Source of the DNA: Sphingobacterium bovistauri
Lineage (GTDB): Bacteria; Bacteroidota; Bacteroidia; Sphingobacteriales; Sphingobacteriaceae
Length of the DNA: 64,000 nt
Assembly: GCF_020295405.1 (NCBI RefSeq)
Contig: NZ_JADEYP010000004.1
Location: forward strand, 124,001 to 188,000
Direction of reading: 5' to 3'
The notes beneath the pieces were generated by a model. That model was not told where the DNA came from. It made no database searches and saw only the letters and a list, made by a program, of their open reading frames with translations. Below, piece after piece: positions 1-8,691 of this stretch. Position numbers and translations under genes: made by a program. Each line of letters opens with the position of its first letter. The first letter of the stretch is position 1.

Positions 1-35
1 GAGCTAAAGGTTCTTATGTAATCTTAGACAAATAG
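1..35 (+). CDS. rplC: 50S ribosomal protein L3, C-terminal end only
   Basis: The first bases, read from position 3, give AKGSYVILDK and a TAG stop at 33-35. This resembles the end of ribosomal protein L3, and L3 is the gene expected directly before L4 in the S10 operon. The rest of the gene lies outside the window, so the call rests on the last ten residues and on gene order. The next start codon follows five bases later. Confidence 0.8.
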   Translation, partial: AKGSYVILDK

Positions 36-40
36 TAGAG

Positions 41-670
41 ATGGAAGTTAAAGTATTAAATTTATCAGGTAAAGAAACAGGTGCCAAGGTGCAACTTCCT
101 GAAACAGTTTTCGGTGTAACGCCAAACGACCATGCGATCTATTTAGATGTGAAACTATACTTAGCGAACCAACGCCAAGGTACTCACAAATCTAAGCAAC
201 GTAATGAAATCGCGGGTTCTACTCGTAAATTACACAAACAAAAAGGTACTGGTGGTGCTCGTGCGGGTTCTATCAAATCTCCATTGTTTAATGGTGGTGG
301 TCGTGTATTCGGTCCTCAACCACGTGATTACTCGTTCAAATTGAACAAAAAATTGAAACAAGTAGCACGTAAATCAGCGTTGTCTTACAAAGCGCAAGAA
401 AACAATGTTTTAGTTTTAGATGCTGTTAATTTTGACTCTATCAAAACTAAAAACTATGTTGCTTTAGTAAACGCATTAAATGTAGCTGACGAAAAAACTT
501 TATTAGTTTTGCCAGACTACAATAACAATGTTTATTTATCAAGCAGAAACTTGAAAAAAGCAAAAGTTGTAGTAGCTTCAGATTTAAACACATACGATGT
601 GTTAAATGCTACTAAATTATTGTTAACTACAGATTCTGTTAAAACTTTGGAGGAAGCATTAGCTAAGTAA
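41..670 (+). CDS. rplD: 50S ribosomal protein L4
   Basis: L4 binds 23S rRNA and its extended loop lines the peptide exit tunnel. The 209-residue length is normal for the family. The basic loop is visible at about residues 45-90 (TRKLHKQKGTGGARAGS, then GGRVFGPQPRDY). It sits between L3 and L23 as in the standard S10 operon, with a one-base gap to rplW. In E. coli L4 represses its own operon, but the leader needed to judge that here is outside the window. Confidence 0.97.
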   Translation: MEVKVLNLSGKETGAKVQLPETVFGVTPNDHAIYLDVKLYLANQRQGTHKSKQRNEIAGSTRKLHKQKGTGGARAGSIKSPLFNGGGRVFGPQPRDYSFKLNKKLKQVARKSALSYKAQENNVLVLDAVNFDSIKTKNYVALVNALNVADEKTLLVLPDYNNNVYLSSRNLKKAKVVVASDLNTYDVLNATKLLLTTDSVKTLEEALAK

Positions 671-671
671 T

Positions 672-962
672 ATGGAGATTATTAAAAAACCTATCTTAAC
701 TGAGAAAGCTTCATTATTGACGGAAAAATTAAACCGTTATGCTTTCAAAGTAGATCATAGAGCAAACAAAATTCAGATTAAATCTGCTATCGAAGAAATG
801 TTTGGTGTGACTGTTGTTGCGGTAAATACTTCAGTAGTAGCTGGTAAAGCAAAAAGCCGTTACACTAAAGCAGGATTCGTTTCTGGAAGAGCTCCTAAGT
901 ATAAAAAAGCCATCATCACAATTAAAGATGGTGAAACTATTGACTTTTACAGTGTTATATAA
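672..962 (+). CDS. rplW: 50S ribosomal protein L23
   Basis: L23 sits at the tunnel exit and docks trigger factor and SRP. The 96-residue protein opens with the family hallmark I(I)KKPILTEKAS and contains NRYAFKVDHRANKIQIKSAIE, the conserved central region. The start lies two bases after the rplD stop with no Shine-Dalgarno sequence, which is typical of this phylum. It precedes rplB as expected. Confidence 0.96.
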   Translation: MEIIKKPILTEKASLLTEKLNRYAFKVDHRANKIQIKSAIEEMFGVTVVAVNTSVVAGKAKSRYTKAGFVSGRAPKYKKAIITIKDGETIDFYSVI

Positions 963-969
963 ATAAAAA

Positions 970-1797
970 ATGGCAGTTAAAAGATTCAGACCGGTTACCC
1001 CTGGTACTCGTTTCAGAGTAGGCGCAGACTATTCTGATGTTACTACAAACGTTCCTGAAAAGTCGTTGGTAGTAGGCGCGAACAAAAGATCAGGTGGTCG
1101 TAACAAGACTGGTAAAATGACTATGCGTTATATCGGTGGCGGACACAAGAAAGTTTACCGTATTATAGATTTCAAACGCGATAAAAAAGAAATCCCAGCA
1201 ACAGTAGCTACTATTGAGTACGATCCAAATCGTACTGCGCGTATCGCATTATTGCACTACGCGGATGGTGAAAAACGTTACATCATCGCTCCTACAGGAT
1301 TACAAGTTGGTATGACTGTAATAGCAGGTGAAAAAGTTGCTCCAGAAATTGGTAATGCATTACCATTAGCAAACATTCCATTGGGTTCTATCATCCACAA
1401 CATCGAATTGAATCCTGGTCAAGGTGGTTCAATCGCTCGTTCGGCTGGTACGTACGCTCAATTGTCTGCACGTGATGGTAAATATGCTATTATCAAGTTG
1501 CCATCAAGCGAAGTTCGCATGATCTTATTGACATGTGTTGCGACTATTGGTTCAGTATCAAATGCTGAAAAAGCTAACCAAGTATTAGGTAAAGCTGGTC
1601 GTAAACGTCACTTAGGTCGTCGTCCTCGCGTTCGTGGTGTTGCGATGAACCCTGTTGATCACCCTATGGGTGGTGGTGAAGGCCGTACTTCAGGAGGTCA
1701 CCCACGTTCTCGTACAGGTGTGTTAGCTAAAGGTTTCAAAACACGCTACAAAAAGAAAACATCGAATCGTTACATCATTGAAAGAAGGAAAAAATAA
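970..1797 (+). CDS. rplB: 50S ribosomal protein L2
   Basis: L2 is needed for subunit association and peptidyl transfer. The 275 residues match the family. The C-terminal domain carries [23 protein letters not shown] followed by [12 protein letters not shown], the segment with the conserved histidine close to the peptidyl-transferase centre. The stop codon overlaps the rpsS start by one base (TAATG), suggesting coupled translation. Confidence 0.98.
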   Translation: MAVKRFRPVTPGTRFRVGADYSDVTTNVPEKSLVVGANKRSGGRNKTGKMTMRYIGGGHKKVYRIIDFKRDKKEIPATVATIEYDPNRTARIALLHYADGEKRYIIAPTGLQVGMTVIAGEKVAPEIGNALPLANIPLGSIIHNIELNPGQGGSIARSAGTYAQLSARDGKYAIIKLPSSEVRMILLTCVATIGSVSNAEKANQVLGKAGRKRHLGRRPRVRGVAMNPVDHPMGGGEGRTSGGHPRSRTGVLAKGFKTRYKKKTSNRYIIERRKK

Positions 1798-2063
1798 TGG
1801 CTCGTTCAATTAAAAAAGGTCCTTACATCGATCACAACTTAGAAAGAAAAGTTCTTTCTCAGAATGAAACAAACAAAAAATCAGTAATCAAAACTTGGTC
1901 TCGTAGATCAATGATTTCACCTGATTTTGTTGGCCATACCTTCGCAGTGCACAACGGGAATAAATTTATTCCAGTTTATGTAACAGAAAATATGGTTGGT
2001 CACAAGCTTGGTGAATTTGCGCCTACGCGTACATTCAAAGGCCACGCAGAAAAGAAAAAATAA
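1797..2063 (+). CDS. rpsS: 30S ribosomal protein S19
   Basis: S19 lies in the head of the small subunit beside S13. The 88-residue protein begins [12 protein letters not shown] and contains [22 protein letters not shown] and [16 protein letters not shown], all family hallmarks. The ATG overlaps the rplB stop. A minus-strand reading frame over this region is only a shadow. Confidence 0.97.
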   Translation: MARSIKKGPYIDHNLERKVLSQNETNKKSVIKTWSRRSMISPDFVGHTFAVHNGNKFIPVYVTENMVGHKLGEFAPTRTFKGHAEKKK

Positions 2064-2069
2064 TAGGTA

Positions 2070-2501
2070 ATGGAAGCAACAAAAAAAGTTAAGAAGTCTG
2101 TACTTGTCAGACAACGCAAAGAGCAGACAAAAGCTCAAACAGGAGGAGCTTCTACTGCCAAATTATTGAATTGCCCTACTTCACCACGCAAAATGCGTTT
2201 AGTAGTGGATCTGATCCGTGGCGAGAAAGTAGAGAACGCTCTTTACATTCTTAAACATTCAAGCAAAGAGGCAGCAGCTCGCGTAGAGAAATTGTTATTA
2301 TCTGCAATCAAAAACTGGGAATCTAGTAATGAAGGTGCATCTGTCGCAGACAGCGCTCTTTTCGTGAAAGAAGTATCAGTAGGTGGTGGTCGTCAATTGA
2401 AAAGATTGCGTCCAGCTCCACAAGGTCGTGGATACAGAGTTCGTAAACGCTCAAACCACGTTACGTTGGTAGTAGATAGTTTAAATAACGTTAACAACTA
2501 A
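2070..2501 (+). CDS. rplV: 50S ribosomal protein L22 with N-terminal extension
   Basis: L22 contacts all 23S domains and its beta-hairpin lines the exit tunnel. The core is visible from about residue 30 ([21 protein letters not shown]) to the tunnel hairpin near residues 110-125 ([18 protein letters not shown]). At 143 residues it is longer than the roughly 110 of E. coli because of a Lys-, Gln- and Thr-rich N-terminal extension of about 30 residues. The start at 2070 is the first ATG after the rpsS stop. No internal ATG sits just before the core. Confidence 0.96.
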   Translation: MEATKKVKKSVLVRQRKEQTKAQTGGASTAKLLNCPTSPRKMRLVVDLIRGEKVENALYILKHSSKEAAARVEKLLLSAIKNWESSNEGASVADSALFVKEVSVGGGRQLKRLRPAPQGRGYRVRKRSNHVTLVVDSLNNVNN

Positions 2502-2512
2502 TTTATTATAGA

Positions 2513-3313
2513 ATGGGACAAAAAGCAAATCCAATAGGTAGCAGATTAGGTATCATCAAAGGATGGGATTCTAATTGGTTCGGAGGAAAGAACTATTCCG
2601 ATAAATTAGTTGAAGACCAAAAAATCAGAAAATATCTTTCTGTACGTATCGCTAAAGGTGGCGTAGCTAAAGTTGTTATTGAAAGAACTTTAAAACGCAT
2701 CACTGTAACGATTCACACGGCTCGTCCAGGAATCGTTATTGGTAAAGGTGGTCAAGAAGTTGACAAGATCAAAGAAGAGTTGAAAAAACTGACTAAAAAG
2801 GATGTTCAAATCAACATTTTCGAGATCAAACGTCCAGAACTAGATGCTAAATTAGTAGCTGAAGGTGTAGCTAAGCAATTAGAGGCTCGTATTTCATTCC
2901 GTCGTGCAATGAAAACTTCTATCGCTTCTACAATGCGCATGGGCGCAGAAGGTATCAAAATCATGTGTTCAGGTCGTCTTGGCGGTGCAGAGATGGCTCG
3001 TACAGAGCAATATAAAGAAGGAAGAACTCCTTTGCATACATTGCGTGCTGATATCGACTACGCTTTAGCAGAAGCTTTAACTACTTACGGTAAAATTGGT
3101 ATCAAAGTATGGATCTGTAAGGGTGAAGTTTACGGTAAACGTGACTTATCTCCTAACATTGGTCAGACTTCTAACACTAAAACTCGTGGTGGAAACGAAG
3201 GTGGTGGTGAGCGCCGTGACAACCGTGGTGGTAATAACCGTGGTGGTCGTCGCGACAACAACAACCGTGGTGGAAACCGTGGTGGCCAAAACCGTGGTGC
3301 AAAAAAAGATTAA
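2513..3313 (+). CDS. rpsC: 30S ribosomal protein S3 with RGG/Asn-rich tail
   Basis: S3 shapes the mRNA entry channel. Residues 1-220 form the normal protein: [13 protein letters not shown] at the N-terminus, a KH domain near residue 80 ([18 protein letters not shown]), and the C-terminal domain ending [11 protein letters not shown]. After that comes a tail of about 40 residues built of Arg-Gly-Gly, Asn and Asp, ending NRGAKKD. The tail is low complexity and may be disordered and RNA binding. A second plus-strand frame over the tail is a Val/Thr-rich shadow caused by the repetitive codons. Confidence 0.97.
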   Translation: MGQKANPIGSRLGIIKGWDSNWFGGKNYSDKLVEDQKIRKYLSVRIAKGGVAKVVIERTLKRITVTIHTARPGIVIGKGGQEVDKIKEELKKLTKKDVQINIFEIKRPELDAKLVAEGVAKQLEARISFRRAMKTSIASTMRMGAEGIKIMCSGRLGGAEMARTEQYKEGRTPLHTLRADIDYALAEALTTYGKIGIKVWICKGEVYGKRDLSPNIGQTSNTKTRGGNEGGGERRDNRGGNNRGGRRDNNNRGGNRGGQNRGAKKD

Positions 3314-3335
3314 TTAATAATAAGATTTAAAATTG

Positions 3336-3353
3336 TCCCGTCATAGGGCGGGA
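3336..3353 (+). promoter_or_regulatory. Hairpin in the rpsC-rplP spacer
   Basis: TCCCG at 3336-3340 can pair with CGGGA at 3349-3353 around the loop TCATAGGG. The CCC can alternatively pair with the loop GGG, giving two exclusive short helices. There is no T tract after it, so termination is unlikely; a processing site or translational element is possible. The helix is short and the role is unknown. Confidence 0.35.
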
Positions 3354-3369
3354 TTAAAAAAATACGAAC

Positions 3370-3792
3370 ATGTTACAGCCAAAAAGAACGAAGTTCAGAA
3401 AGATGCAAAAAGGCCGTATGAAAGGTAATGCTTCTCGTGGAGCAGAATTATCTTTCGGTTCTTTCGGTATCAAATCAATGGAAGAAGCATGGATCACAAG
3501 CCGTCAAATCGAGGCAGCTCGTATCGCGGTAACACGTTTTATGAAACGTGAAGGTCAAGTTTGGATCCGTATCTTCCCTGACAAACCGGTTACTAAAAAG
3601 CCTGCAGAGGTACGTATGGGTAAAGGTAAAGGTGCTCCTGAGTATTGGGTAGCAGTTGTACGCCCGGGCCGTATGTTATTCGAAGCAGAAGGTGTGCCTT
3701 TAGAAGTTGCTAAAGAAGCTTTACGCCTTGCAGCTCAAAAGTTACCAGTACAAACTAAGTTTGTAATACGTAGAGACTACGTAGAAGCATAA
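3370..3792 (+). CDS. rplP: 50S ribosomal protein L16
   Basis: L16 organises the A-site region of the large subunit. The 140-residue length and the sequence fit: [19 protein letters not shown] at the N-terminus, [12 protein letters not shown] in the middle, and [19 protein letters not shown] near residues 78-96. It follows rpsC as expected but after a 56-base spacer with a small hairpin. Confidence 0.97.
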   Translation: MLQPKRTKFRKMQKGRMKGNASRGAELSFGSFGIKSMEEAWITSRQIEAARIAVTRFMKREGQVWIRIFPDKPVTKKPAEVRMGKGKGAPEYWVAVVRPGRMLFEAEGVPLEVAKEALRLAAQKLPVQTKFVIRRDYVEA

Positions 3793-3797
3793 AAATC

Positions 3798-3871
3798 GTT
3801 GGTAATGTCAATAGTTTAGCCTCTCGACCGTTACTCGGGAGGCAATATATAAACAGAATTGATAACCCAAC
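3798..3871 (+). promoter_or_regulatory. Structured RNA leader before rpmC
   Basis: Four nested helices stack in the 95-base rplP-rpmC spacer: GTTGG 3798-3802 with CCAAC 3867-3871, TCAAT 3808-3812 with ATTGA 3858-3862, GTTTA 3814-3818 with TAAAC 3850-3854, and GCCTCTCGA 3819-3827 with TCGGGAGGC 3835-3843 around a seven-base loop. The apical helix has a T-G pair that is a wobble only in the plus-strand RNA, so the mRNA sense is favoured. There is no T tract. The rpmC start lies 16 bases downstream. The role is inferred: autoregulation or processing. Confidence 0.6.
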
Positions 3872-3887
3872 ATTAACACTGAAAGCA

Positions 3888-4106
3888 ATGAAAAATTCAG
3901 AAATCGTAGAATTAACAACAGACGCTTTAACAGCTAAATTAGCTGAAGAAAAAGCGGCGTTAAACAAATTAAAATTTGCACACGCTGTTTCTGCTTTAGA
4001 AAACCCTAATGTTTTAAAAGCAGCTCGCAAAAATATCGCTAAAATCTCTACTGAGGTGTCTAAGCGTAAAAATGCAGCAAAATCTGAAACAGCCTCTGAG
4101 GCATAA
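3888..4106 (+). CDS. rpmC: 50S ribosomal protein L29
   Basis: L29 is a small helical protein at the tunnel exit next to L23. The 72-residue protein shows the family pattern: MKNSEIVELTTDALTAKLAE, then KLKFAHAVSALENPNVLKAARKNIAKI, ending in an Ala/Ser/Glu-rich tail. It starts 16 bases after a strongly structured spacer and is followed after 13 bases by rpsQ. A longer minus-strand frame across it is a shadow. Confidence 0.95.
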   Translation: MKNSEIVELTTDALTAKLAEEKAALNKLKFAHAVSALENPNVLKAARKNIAKISTEVSKRKNAAKSETASEA

Positions 4107-4119
4107 AAATTAAGTCGAA

Positions 4120-4374
4120 ATGGAAAGAAATTTAAGAAAAACAAGAATCGGCTTAGTAGTTAGCAATAAGATGGACAAGTCTATCGTAGTTACTGTTGAA
4201 CGTAAAGTAAAACATCCTATCTACGGTAAATTCGTTAAGAAAACTACTAAATTCAAGGCTCATGACGAAACTAATACCTGCGGTATCGGCGATACGGTAT
4301 TAATCATGGAAACTCGTCCGCTGAGTAAGACAAAGAACTGGAGATTAGTTGAAATAATAGAAAGAGCTAAATAA
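4120..4374 (+). CDS. rpsQ: 30S ribosomal protein S17
   Basis: S17 is a primary 16S rRNA binding protein with an OB fold. The 84 residues include [42 protein letters not shown] and [23 protein letters not shown], all conserved blocks. It is followed by rplN after one base, in the standard spc order. Confidence 0.97.
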   Translation: MERNLRKTRIGLVVSNKMDKSIVVTVERKVKHPIYGKFVKKTTKFKAHDETNTCGIGDTVLIMETRPLSKTKNWRLVEIIERAK

Positions 4375-4375
4375 C

Positions 4376-4744
4376 ATGGTACAACAAGAATCAAGACTAA
4401 ATGTAGCTGACAATAGCGGTGCTAAAGAAGTTTTAGTAATCCGTGTATTGGGCGGTACGCGTAAGCGTTATGCATCAATCGGAGATAAGATTGTTGTATC
4501 TGTAAAGAGCGCAACCCCTTCAGGAAACGTTAAAAAAGGATCAGTTTCAAAAGCAGTAGTAGTACGTACGAAAAAAGAAATCCGTCGTAAAGATGGTTCT
4601 TACATTCGTTTCGATGACAACGCTGCAGTATTATTAAATAATAATGATGAACCACGTGGAACTCGTATTTTCGGCCCTGTAGCTCGTGAATTACGTGAGA
4701 AGCAGTTCATGAAGATTGTATCACTAGCACCGGAGGTTTTATAA
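4376..4744 (+). CDS. rplN: 50S ribosomal protein L14
   Basis: L14 binds 23S rRNA at the subunit interface beside L19. The 122-residue protein begins [19 protein letters not shown] and carries [19 protein letters not shown] and [22 protein letters not shown], which are family signatures. It is two bases from rplX. Confidence 0.98.
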   Translation: MVQQESRLNVADNSGAKEVLVIRVLGGTRKRYASIGDKIVVSVKSATPSGNVKKGSVSKAVVVRTKKEIRRKDGSYIRFDDNAAVLLNNNDEPRGTRIFGPVARELREKQFMKIVSLAPEVL

Positions 4745-4746
4745 TT

Positions 4747-5091
4747 ATGGCTTACAAAAAAACAACAACAACTCACAAAATCAAGATTAAAAAAGGTGAT
4801 TTAGTGAAAGTTATCGCTGGTAACTCTAAAGGTGTTCAAGGAAAAGTATTACAAGTTTTGGTGGATGCAGGTAGAGCTATCGTAGAAGGCGCTAACATCG
4901 TAAAAAAACACACTAAACCAAGTGCAGCTAATCCTCAAGGTGGTATTATCGAGAAAGAAGCTGCTATCAACATCTCAAACATAGCTTTGATTGATCCTAA
5001 AACAGGAGTTCCGACTCGTGTTGGTCGTAAAGTTAATGCAGATGGCAAAATTGTTCGTTACGCTAAAAAATCAGGGGAGGAAATTAAATAA
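4747..5091 (+). CDS. rplX: 50S ribosomal protein L24
   Basis: L24 is an assembly initiator at the tunnel exit. A KOW motif is visible at about residues 14-40 ([20 protein letters not shown]), then [20 protein letters not shown]. The length of 114 residues is in the normal range. The TAA stop overlaps the rplE ATG by one base. Confidence 0.97.
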   Translation: MAYKKTTTTHKIKIKKGDLVKVIAGNSKGVQGKVLQVLVDAGRAIVEGANIVKKHTKPSAANPQGGIIEKEAAINISNIALIDPKTGVPTRVGRKVNADGKIVRYAKKSGEEIK

Positions 5092-5660
5092 TGACTTACG
5101 TACCAAGATTAAAAGCGAAATATGCGGAAGAAATCCGTACAGCGCTTAAAGAAAAATTCCAGTATAAAAGCGTTATGCAAGTTCCGAAACTTGAGAAAAT
5201 AGTTGTTTCACAAGGTGTAGGTGCTGCTACAGCAGATAAAAAATTAATCGATAACGCTATCGCTGAGTTAACTTTGATTACTGGTCAGCAAGCAGTTGCT
5301 ACTAAATCAAAAAAGGATATCTCAAACTTCAAACTTCGTAAAGGAATGCCAGTTGGTGCGCGTGTAACATTGCGTGACAACAACATGTACGAATTCTTAG
5401 ATCGTTTGATCGCAGTATCTTTGCCTCGTATCCGCGATTTCCGTGGTATCAATGACAAAGGTTTTGACGGAAGAGGTAACTATAATTTAGGTATCACTGA
5501 GCAAATCATCTTTCCTGAGATTAACATTGACAAAATCAATAAAATCGCTGGTATGGATATCACTTTCGTGACTTCTGCTGGTAATGATATCGAAGCATTA
5601 GAGTTATTAAAACAATTCGGTTTACCGTTCAAAAATCAAAATTCGGAAAACAATGGCTAA
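5091..5660 (+). CDS. rplE: 50S ribosomal protein L5
   Basis: L5 carries 5S rRNA in the central protuberance and contacts tRNA in the P site. Hallmarks in the 189 residues are [13 protein letters not shown] near residue 33, [20 protein letters not shown], and [20 protein letters not shown] near residue 123. The start overlaps the rplX stop by one base and the end overlaps rpsN by eight bases, so the three genes are probably translationally coupled. Confidence 0.98.
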   Translation: MTYVPRLKAKYAEEIRTALKEKFQYKSVMQVPKLEKIVVSQGVGAATADKKLIDNAIAELTLITGQQAVATKSKKDISNFKLRKGMPVGARVTLRDNNMYEFLDRLIAVSLPRIRDFRGINDKGFDGRGNYNLGITEQIIFPEINIDKINKIAGMDITFVTSAGNDIEALELLKQFGLPFKNQNSENNG

Positions 5661-5922
5661 AGAAGGATTAAAAGCACGCGAAGTAAAACGTCAAAAATTG
5701 GTTGCTAAATTTGCAGCTAAACGTGCAGCTCTTAAAGAAGCTGGAGACTACGCAGCGTTAGATAAATTACCTAAAAATGCTTCACCAGTTCGTTTACACA
5801 ACCGTTGTAAATTAACAGGTCGTCCAAAAGGATATATGCGTCAATTTGGTATCTCTCGTGTAACTTTTCGTGAGATGGCACTTGATGGTAAGATCCCGGG
5901 GATTACAAAAGCTTCTTGGTAA
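5653..5922 (+). CDS. rpsN: 30S ribosomal protein S14, zinc-free form
   Basis: S14 sits in the head of the small subunit. At 89 residues with a single cysteine ([22 protein letters not shown], residues 54-75) it is the long form without the CxxC zinc knuckles of the short form. The ATG lies inside the end of rplE. The gene is followed by a 141-base spacer holding a strong hairpin rather than directly by rpsH. Confidence 0.97.
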   Translation: MAKEGLKAREVKRQKLVAKFAAKRAALKEAGDYAALDKLPKNASPVRLHNRCKLTGRPKGYMRQFGISRVTFREMALDGKIPGITKASW

Positions 5923-5944
5923 TCAAGAAAAAATAATTATTTTT

Positions 5945-5978
5945 GCCCGGATAAGTCTTTTTTTAGACTTATCAGGGC
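5945..5978 (+). terminator. Terminator-like hairpin in the rpsN-rpsH spacer
   Basis: GCCC-GGATAAGTCT at 5945-5958 pairs with AGACTTATC-AGGGC at 5965-5978 around a T loop, with one G-A mismatch. It is followed by TTTTGC and a few bases later by TTTTTT, so it could slow or partly terminate transcription inside the spc operon. A second, weaker repeat, TTAACA 5999-6004 with TGTTAA 6025-6030, follows. No matching promoter for rpsH was recognised, so full termination is not supported. Confidence 0.5.
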
Positions 5979-6063
5979 TTTTGCATTGCAATTTTTTATT
6001 AACAGACAGTAGGTCTTGCGCTTTTGTTAACGTAAGAAACCATTGTCACAATATTTTTACATA

Positions 6064-6462
6064 ATGAATACAGATCCAATAGCGGATTACCTTACACGAG
6101 TAAGGAATGCCATTAAGGCCAACCACAGGGTTGTTGAAATTCCTGCATCGAACCTGAAGAAAGAAATTACTAAAGTTCTTTTTGACAAAGGTTACATTGC
6201 TAATTACAAATTCGTAGAAGAAGGACCTCAAGGTTCTATCAAAATTGCGTTGAAGTATAACCCAATTAGCAAAGTACCGGCTATTCGCACTTTGACACGT
6301 GTGAGTAAACCTGGTTTAAGAAAGTATGCAAATGTCGACAACATGCCTCGCGTTTTAAACGGCTTGGGTATCGCTATCTTGTCAACATCTAAAGGTGTAA
6401 TGACAGATAAAGAAGCTCGCTTACAAAACGTAGGTGGTGAAGTTTTATGTTACGTTTATTAA
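6064..6462 (+). CDS. rpsH: 30S ribosomal protein S8
   Basis: S8 binds the 16S central domain and in E. coli represses the spc operon. The start at 6064 ([16 protein letters not shown]) gives 132 residues, the usual length. An ATG at 6043 would add seven residues that do not belong to the family. The C-terminal block SRPGLR-like ([28 protein letters not shown]) and GGEVLCYVY confirm the family. Confidence 0.97.
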   Translation: MNTDPIADYLTRVRNAIKANHRVVEIPASNLKKEITKVLFDKGYIANYKFVEEGPQGSIKIALKYNPISKVPAIRTLTRVSKPGLRKYANVDNMPRVLNGLGIAILSTSKGVMTDKEARLQNVGGEVLCYVY

Positions 6463-6485
6463 TCTAGGAAAAAAAACACGAAGAA

Positions 6486-7040
6486 ATGTCAAGAATTGGA
6501 AAAGCACCTGTCGTTATTCCTGCTGGAGTAACGGTGACTGTATCAGACAAGAATCTGGTTACAGTAAAAGGTCCTAAAGGTGAATTATCACAACAAGTAG
6601 ATAGCGACATTACAGTTAAAGAAGAAGATGGTAACATCGTAGTAACTCGCGCTACTGAACAAAAGAAACACAAAGCATTACACGGTTTATACCGTTCACT
6701 ATTGAATAATATGGTGATTGGTGTGACTGAAGGTTACAAAACTACGCAAGAGTTAGTTGGTGTAGGTTACCGTGCTACAAACACTGGTAATACATTAGAG
6801 TTAACTTTAGGTTTCTCTCACCAGATCGTTTTTGTTTTGCCAAAGGAAATTATAGTTACAACTACTGCTGAAAAGGGTAAGAATCCAACTATTACTTTAG
6901 AGTCTGTTGATAAGCAATTGATCGGACAAGTAGCGGCGAAAATCCGTGGATTCCGTAAACCAGAGCCTTACAAAGGAAAAGGTATCAAGTTTGCGGGTGA
7001 AGTATTAAGAAGAAAAGCAGGTAAATCAGCTAAAAAATAA
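6486..7040 (+). CDS. rplF: 50S ribosomal protein L6
   Basis: L6 lies near the sarcin-ricin loop and the factor-binding site. The 184 residues begin [17 protein letters not shown] and show [18 protein letters not shown] near residue 80 and [19 protein letters not shown] near the C-terminus, where the second domain contacts rRNA. The minus-strand frame over its 5' half is a shadow. Confidence 0.97.
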   Translation: MSRIGKAPVVIPAGVTVTVSDKNLVTVKGPKGELSQQVDSDITVKEEDGNIVVTRATEQKKHKALHGLYRSLLNNMVIGVTEGYKTTQELVGVGYRATNTGNTLELTLGFSHQIVFVLPKEIIVTTTAEKGKNPTITLESVDKQLIGQVAAKIRGFRKPEPYKGKGIKFAGEVLRRKAGKSAKK

Positions 7041-7045
7041 TAACC

Positions 7046-7399
7046 ATGGCAGGAAGTAAAACATCTCGCAGAGAGCGAATCAAACAAGGAATTAGAAAAA
7101 ACCTTGCTGGCACAACTGAGCGTCCACGTTTATCAGTTTTTAGATCTAATAAAGGTATCTACGCACAAGTAATTGACGATACTACAGGTAAAACTTTAGC
7201 TGCAGCTTCGAGCTTATCTAAAGACTTAGTAGCATCAGGTAACAAAGTAGATCAATCTAAAGCTGTAGGTAAATTAGTAGCTGAGAAAGCTGTTGCAGCA
7301 GGTATTAGTAAAGTAGTTTTTGACCGTAATGGGTACTTATACCACGGCCGTGTTAAATCATTGGCAGAAGGTGCTCGCGAAGGCGGTTTAGACTTTTAA
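7046..7399 (+). CDS. rplR: 50S ribosomal protein L18
   Basis: L18 binds 5S rRNA with L5 and L25. The 117-residue protein has [24 protein letters not shown] near residue 23 and [25 protein letters not shown] at the end, both diagnostic. It starts five bases after rplF. Confidence 0.97.
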   Translation: MAGSKTSRRERIKQGIRKNLAGTTERPRLSVFRSNKGIYAQVIDDTTGKTLAAASSLSKDLVASGNKVDQSKAVGKLVAEKAVAAGISKVVFDRNGYLYHGRVKSLAEGAREGGLDF

Positions 7400-7411
7400 T
7401 CAAGAAAGATA

Positions 7412-7930
7412 ATGGCATTAAGCAATATTAAAAGAGTAAAATCAAGCGAAATTGAATTAAAAGATCGCTTAGTAAGCATCCAACGCGTAGCGAAAGTAAC
7501 AAAAGGTGGTCGTACCTTCAGTTTCTCAGCTATCGTAGTTGTTGGTGATGAAAACGGTATCGTAGGTTACGGTTTAGGTAAAGCTAAAGAGGTTACTGAA
7601 GCTATCACTAAGGGTATCGATGATGCTAAGAAAAATTTGGTAAAAGTTCCTATTATTAATGGAACGGTACCTCACGAGCAATATGGTAAATTTTCAGGTG
7701 GTTCTGTGTTAATCAAACCAGCTGTAGGTGGTACTGGAGTATTAGCAGGTGGTGCAATGCGCGCTGTATTAGAGTCTGCTGGTATCAAAGACGTATTAGC
7801 TAAATCATTAGGATCATCAAACCCACACAACGTAGTGAAAGCAACTATCACTGCATTAGCAAGCATGCGTGATGCATATACAGTAGCTCAACACCGCGGT
7901 GTCGATTTAAATAAAGTATTTAACGGTTAA
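7412..7930 (+). CDS. rpsE: 30S ribosomal protein S5
   Basis: S5 helps form the mRNA entry channel and affects decoding fidelity. In the 172 residues the N-terminal double-stranded-RNA-binding fold is seen at about 16-80 ([21 protein letters not shown], then [14 protein letters not shown]) and the C-terminal domain carries [16 protein letters not shown] and [13 protein letters not shown]. It precedes the small rpmD gene by five bases. Confidence 0.98.
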   Translation: MALSNIKRVKSSEIELKDRLVSIQRVAKVTKGGRTFSFSAIVVVGDENGIVGYGLGKAKEVTEAITKGIDDAKKNLVKVPIINGTVPHEQYGKFSGGSVLIKPAVGGTGVLAGGAMRAVLESAGIKDVLAKSLGSSNPHNVVKATITALASMRDAYTVAQHRGVDLNKVFNG

Positions 7931-7935
7931 TTATC

Positions 7936-8115
7936 ATGGCAAAAATCAAAATTACCCAGATAAAGAGCGTTATCGACAGAAGCGAGCGCCAAAAGAAAAC
8001 TATTGAAGCATTAGGTTTGAAAAAAATCAATCACTCAGTAGAAGTAGAAGCTACTGCAGCTATCATCGGAATGGTACGTAAAGTAAACCATCTGGTTGCT
8101 GTAGAGGCTATTTAA
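7936..8115 (+). CDS. rpmD: 50S ribosomal protein L30
   Basis: A 59-residue frame starts ATG GCA AAA five bases after the rpsE stop and ends TAA at 8113-8115. It reads [20 protein letters not shown], then [18 protein letters not shown], and ends [13 protein letters not shown]. The L30 pattern (alternating basic beta strand, RxxKxTxxALGL, and the closing VxxLVxVEE-like strand) is clear. Gene position between S5 and L15 agrees. Confidence 0.95.
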   Translation: MAKIKITQIKSVIDRSERQKKTIEALGLKKINHSVEVEATAAIIGMVRKVNHLVAVEAI

Positions 8116-8133
8116 ATAAGCAAAAAATACTAT

Positions 8134-8159
8134 ATGGAAAGAATTTCGGTTCTTTCCAT
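8134..8159 (+). terminator. Perfect hairpin in the rpmD-rplO spacer
   Basis: ATGGAAAGAA at 8134-8143 is perfectly complementary to TTCTTTCCAT at 8150-8159 around the loop TTTCGG. The following bases are T-rich (TAGTTGTTTATTAATATTT) but lack an uninterrupted T run. It lies in a 126-base gap in the middle of the spc operon, so partial attenuation or RNA processing is more likely than full termination. Confidence 0.5.
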
Positions 8160-8241
8160 TAGTTGTTTATTAATATTTATTTGTTAATCGTTGTATCCTG
8201 TTTAGTGAAAGCGAAGGTGCAACACAATCTTAGTTTAAAAA

Positions 8242-8688
8242 ATGAACTTAAGTAATTTAAAACCAGCAGTTGGTTCAACAAAAAGCAGAAAACGTATTGG
8301 TCGTGGTCAAGGTTCTGGTCGTGGTGGTACTTCTACACGTGGTCACAAAGGTGCTGGCTCACGTTCAGGTCACTCTACTAAAATCGGTTTCGAAGGTGGT
8401 CAAATGCCTTTACAACGTCGTGTACCTAAATTCGGTTTCAAAAATGCTAACCGCGTAGAATACACCGGTGTGAACTTAGACGTATTACAAGCTTTAGTTG
8501 AAAAGCACAACTTAACAGTTGTTGATTTCGATACGTTGAAAGCTCATGGTTTGGCTTCTAAGAATGACTTAGTAAAGGTATTGGGTCGTGGCGAGTTAAA
8601 AGCTAAAGTTGAAGTTAAAGCGCATGCATTCTCAGCGTCTGCTCAAAAAGCAATCGAAGCTGCAGGTGGTTCTATCGTAAAACTTTAA
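8242..8688 (+). CDS. rplO: 50S ribosomal protein L15
   Basis: L15 is a late assembly protein. The 148 residues begin MNLSNLKPAVGSTKSRKRIG and contain the Gly-rich segment GRGQGSGRGGTSTRGHKGAGSRSG and FEGGQMPLQRRVPKFGF, both diagnostic. It is followed three bases later by secY, as in most bacteria. Confidence 0.97.
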   Translation: MNLSNLKPAVGSTKSRKRIGRGQGSGRGGTSTRGHKGAGSRSGHSTKIGFEGGQMPLQRRVPKFGFKNANRVEYTGVNLDVLQALVEKHNLTVVDFDTLKAHGLASKNDLVKVLGRGELKAKVEVKAHAFSASAQKAIEAAGGSIVKL

Positions 8689-8691
8689 TAC

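Noticed and set aside
3096..3317. A 73-codon Val/Thr-rich frame in the rpsC tail region
   Set aside because: It is the out-of-frame reading of the repetitive RGG/Asn codons of S3 and has no independent protein features.
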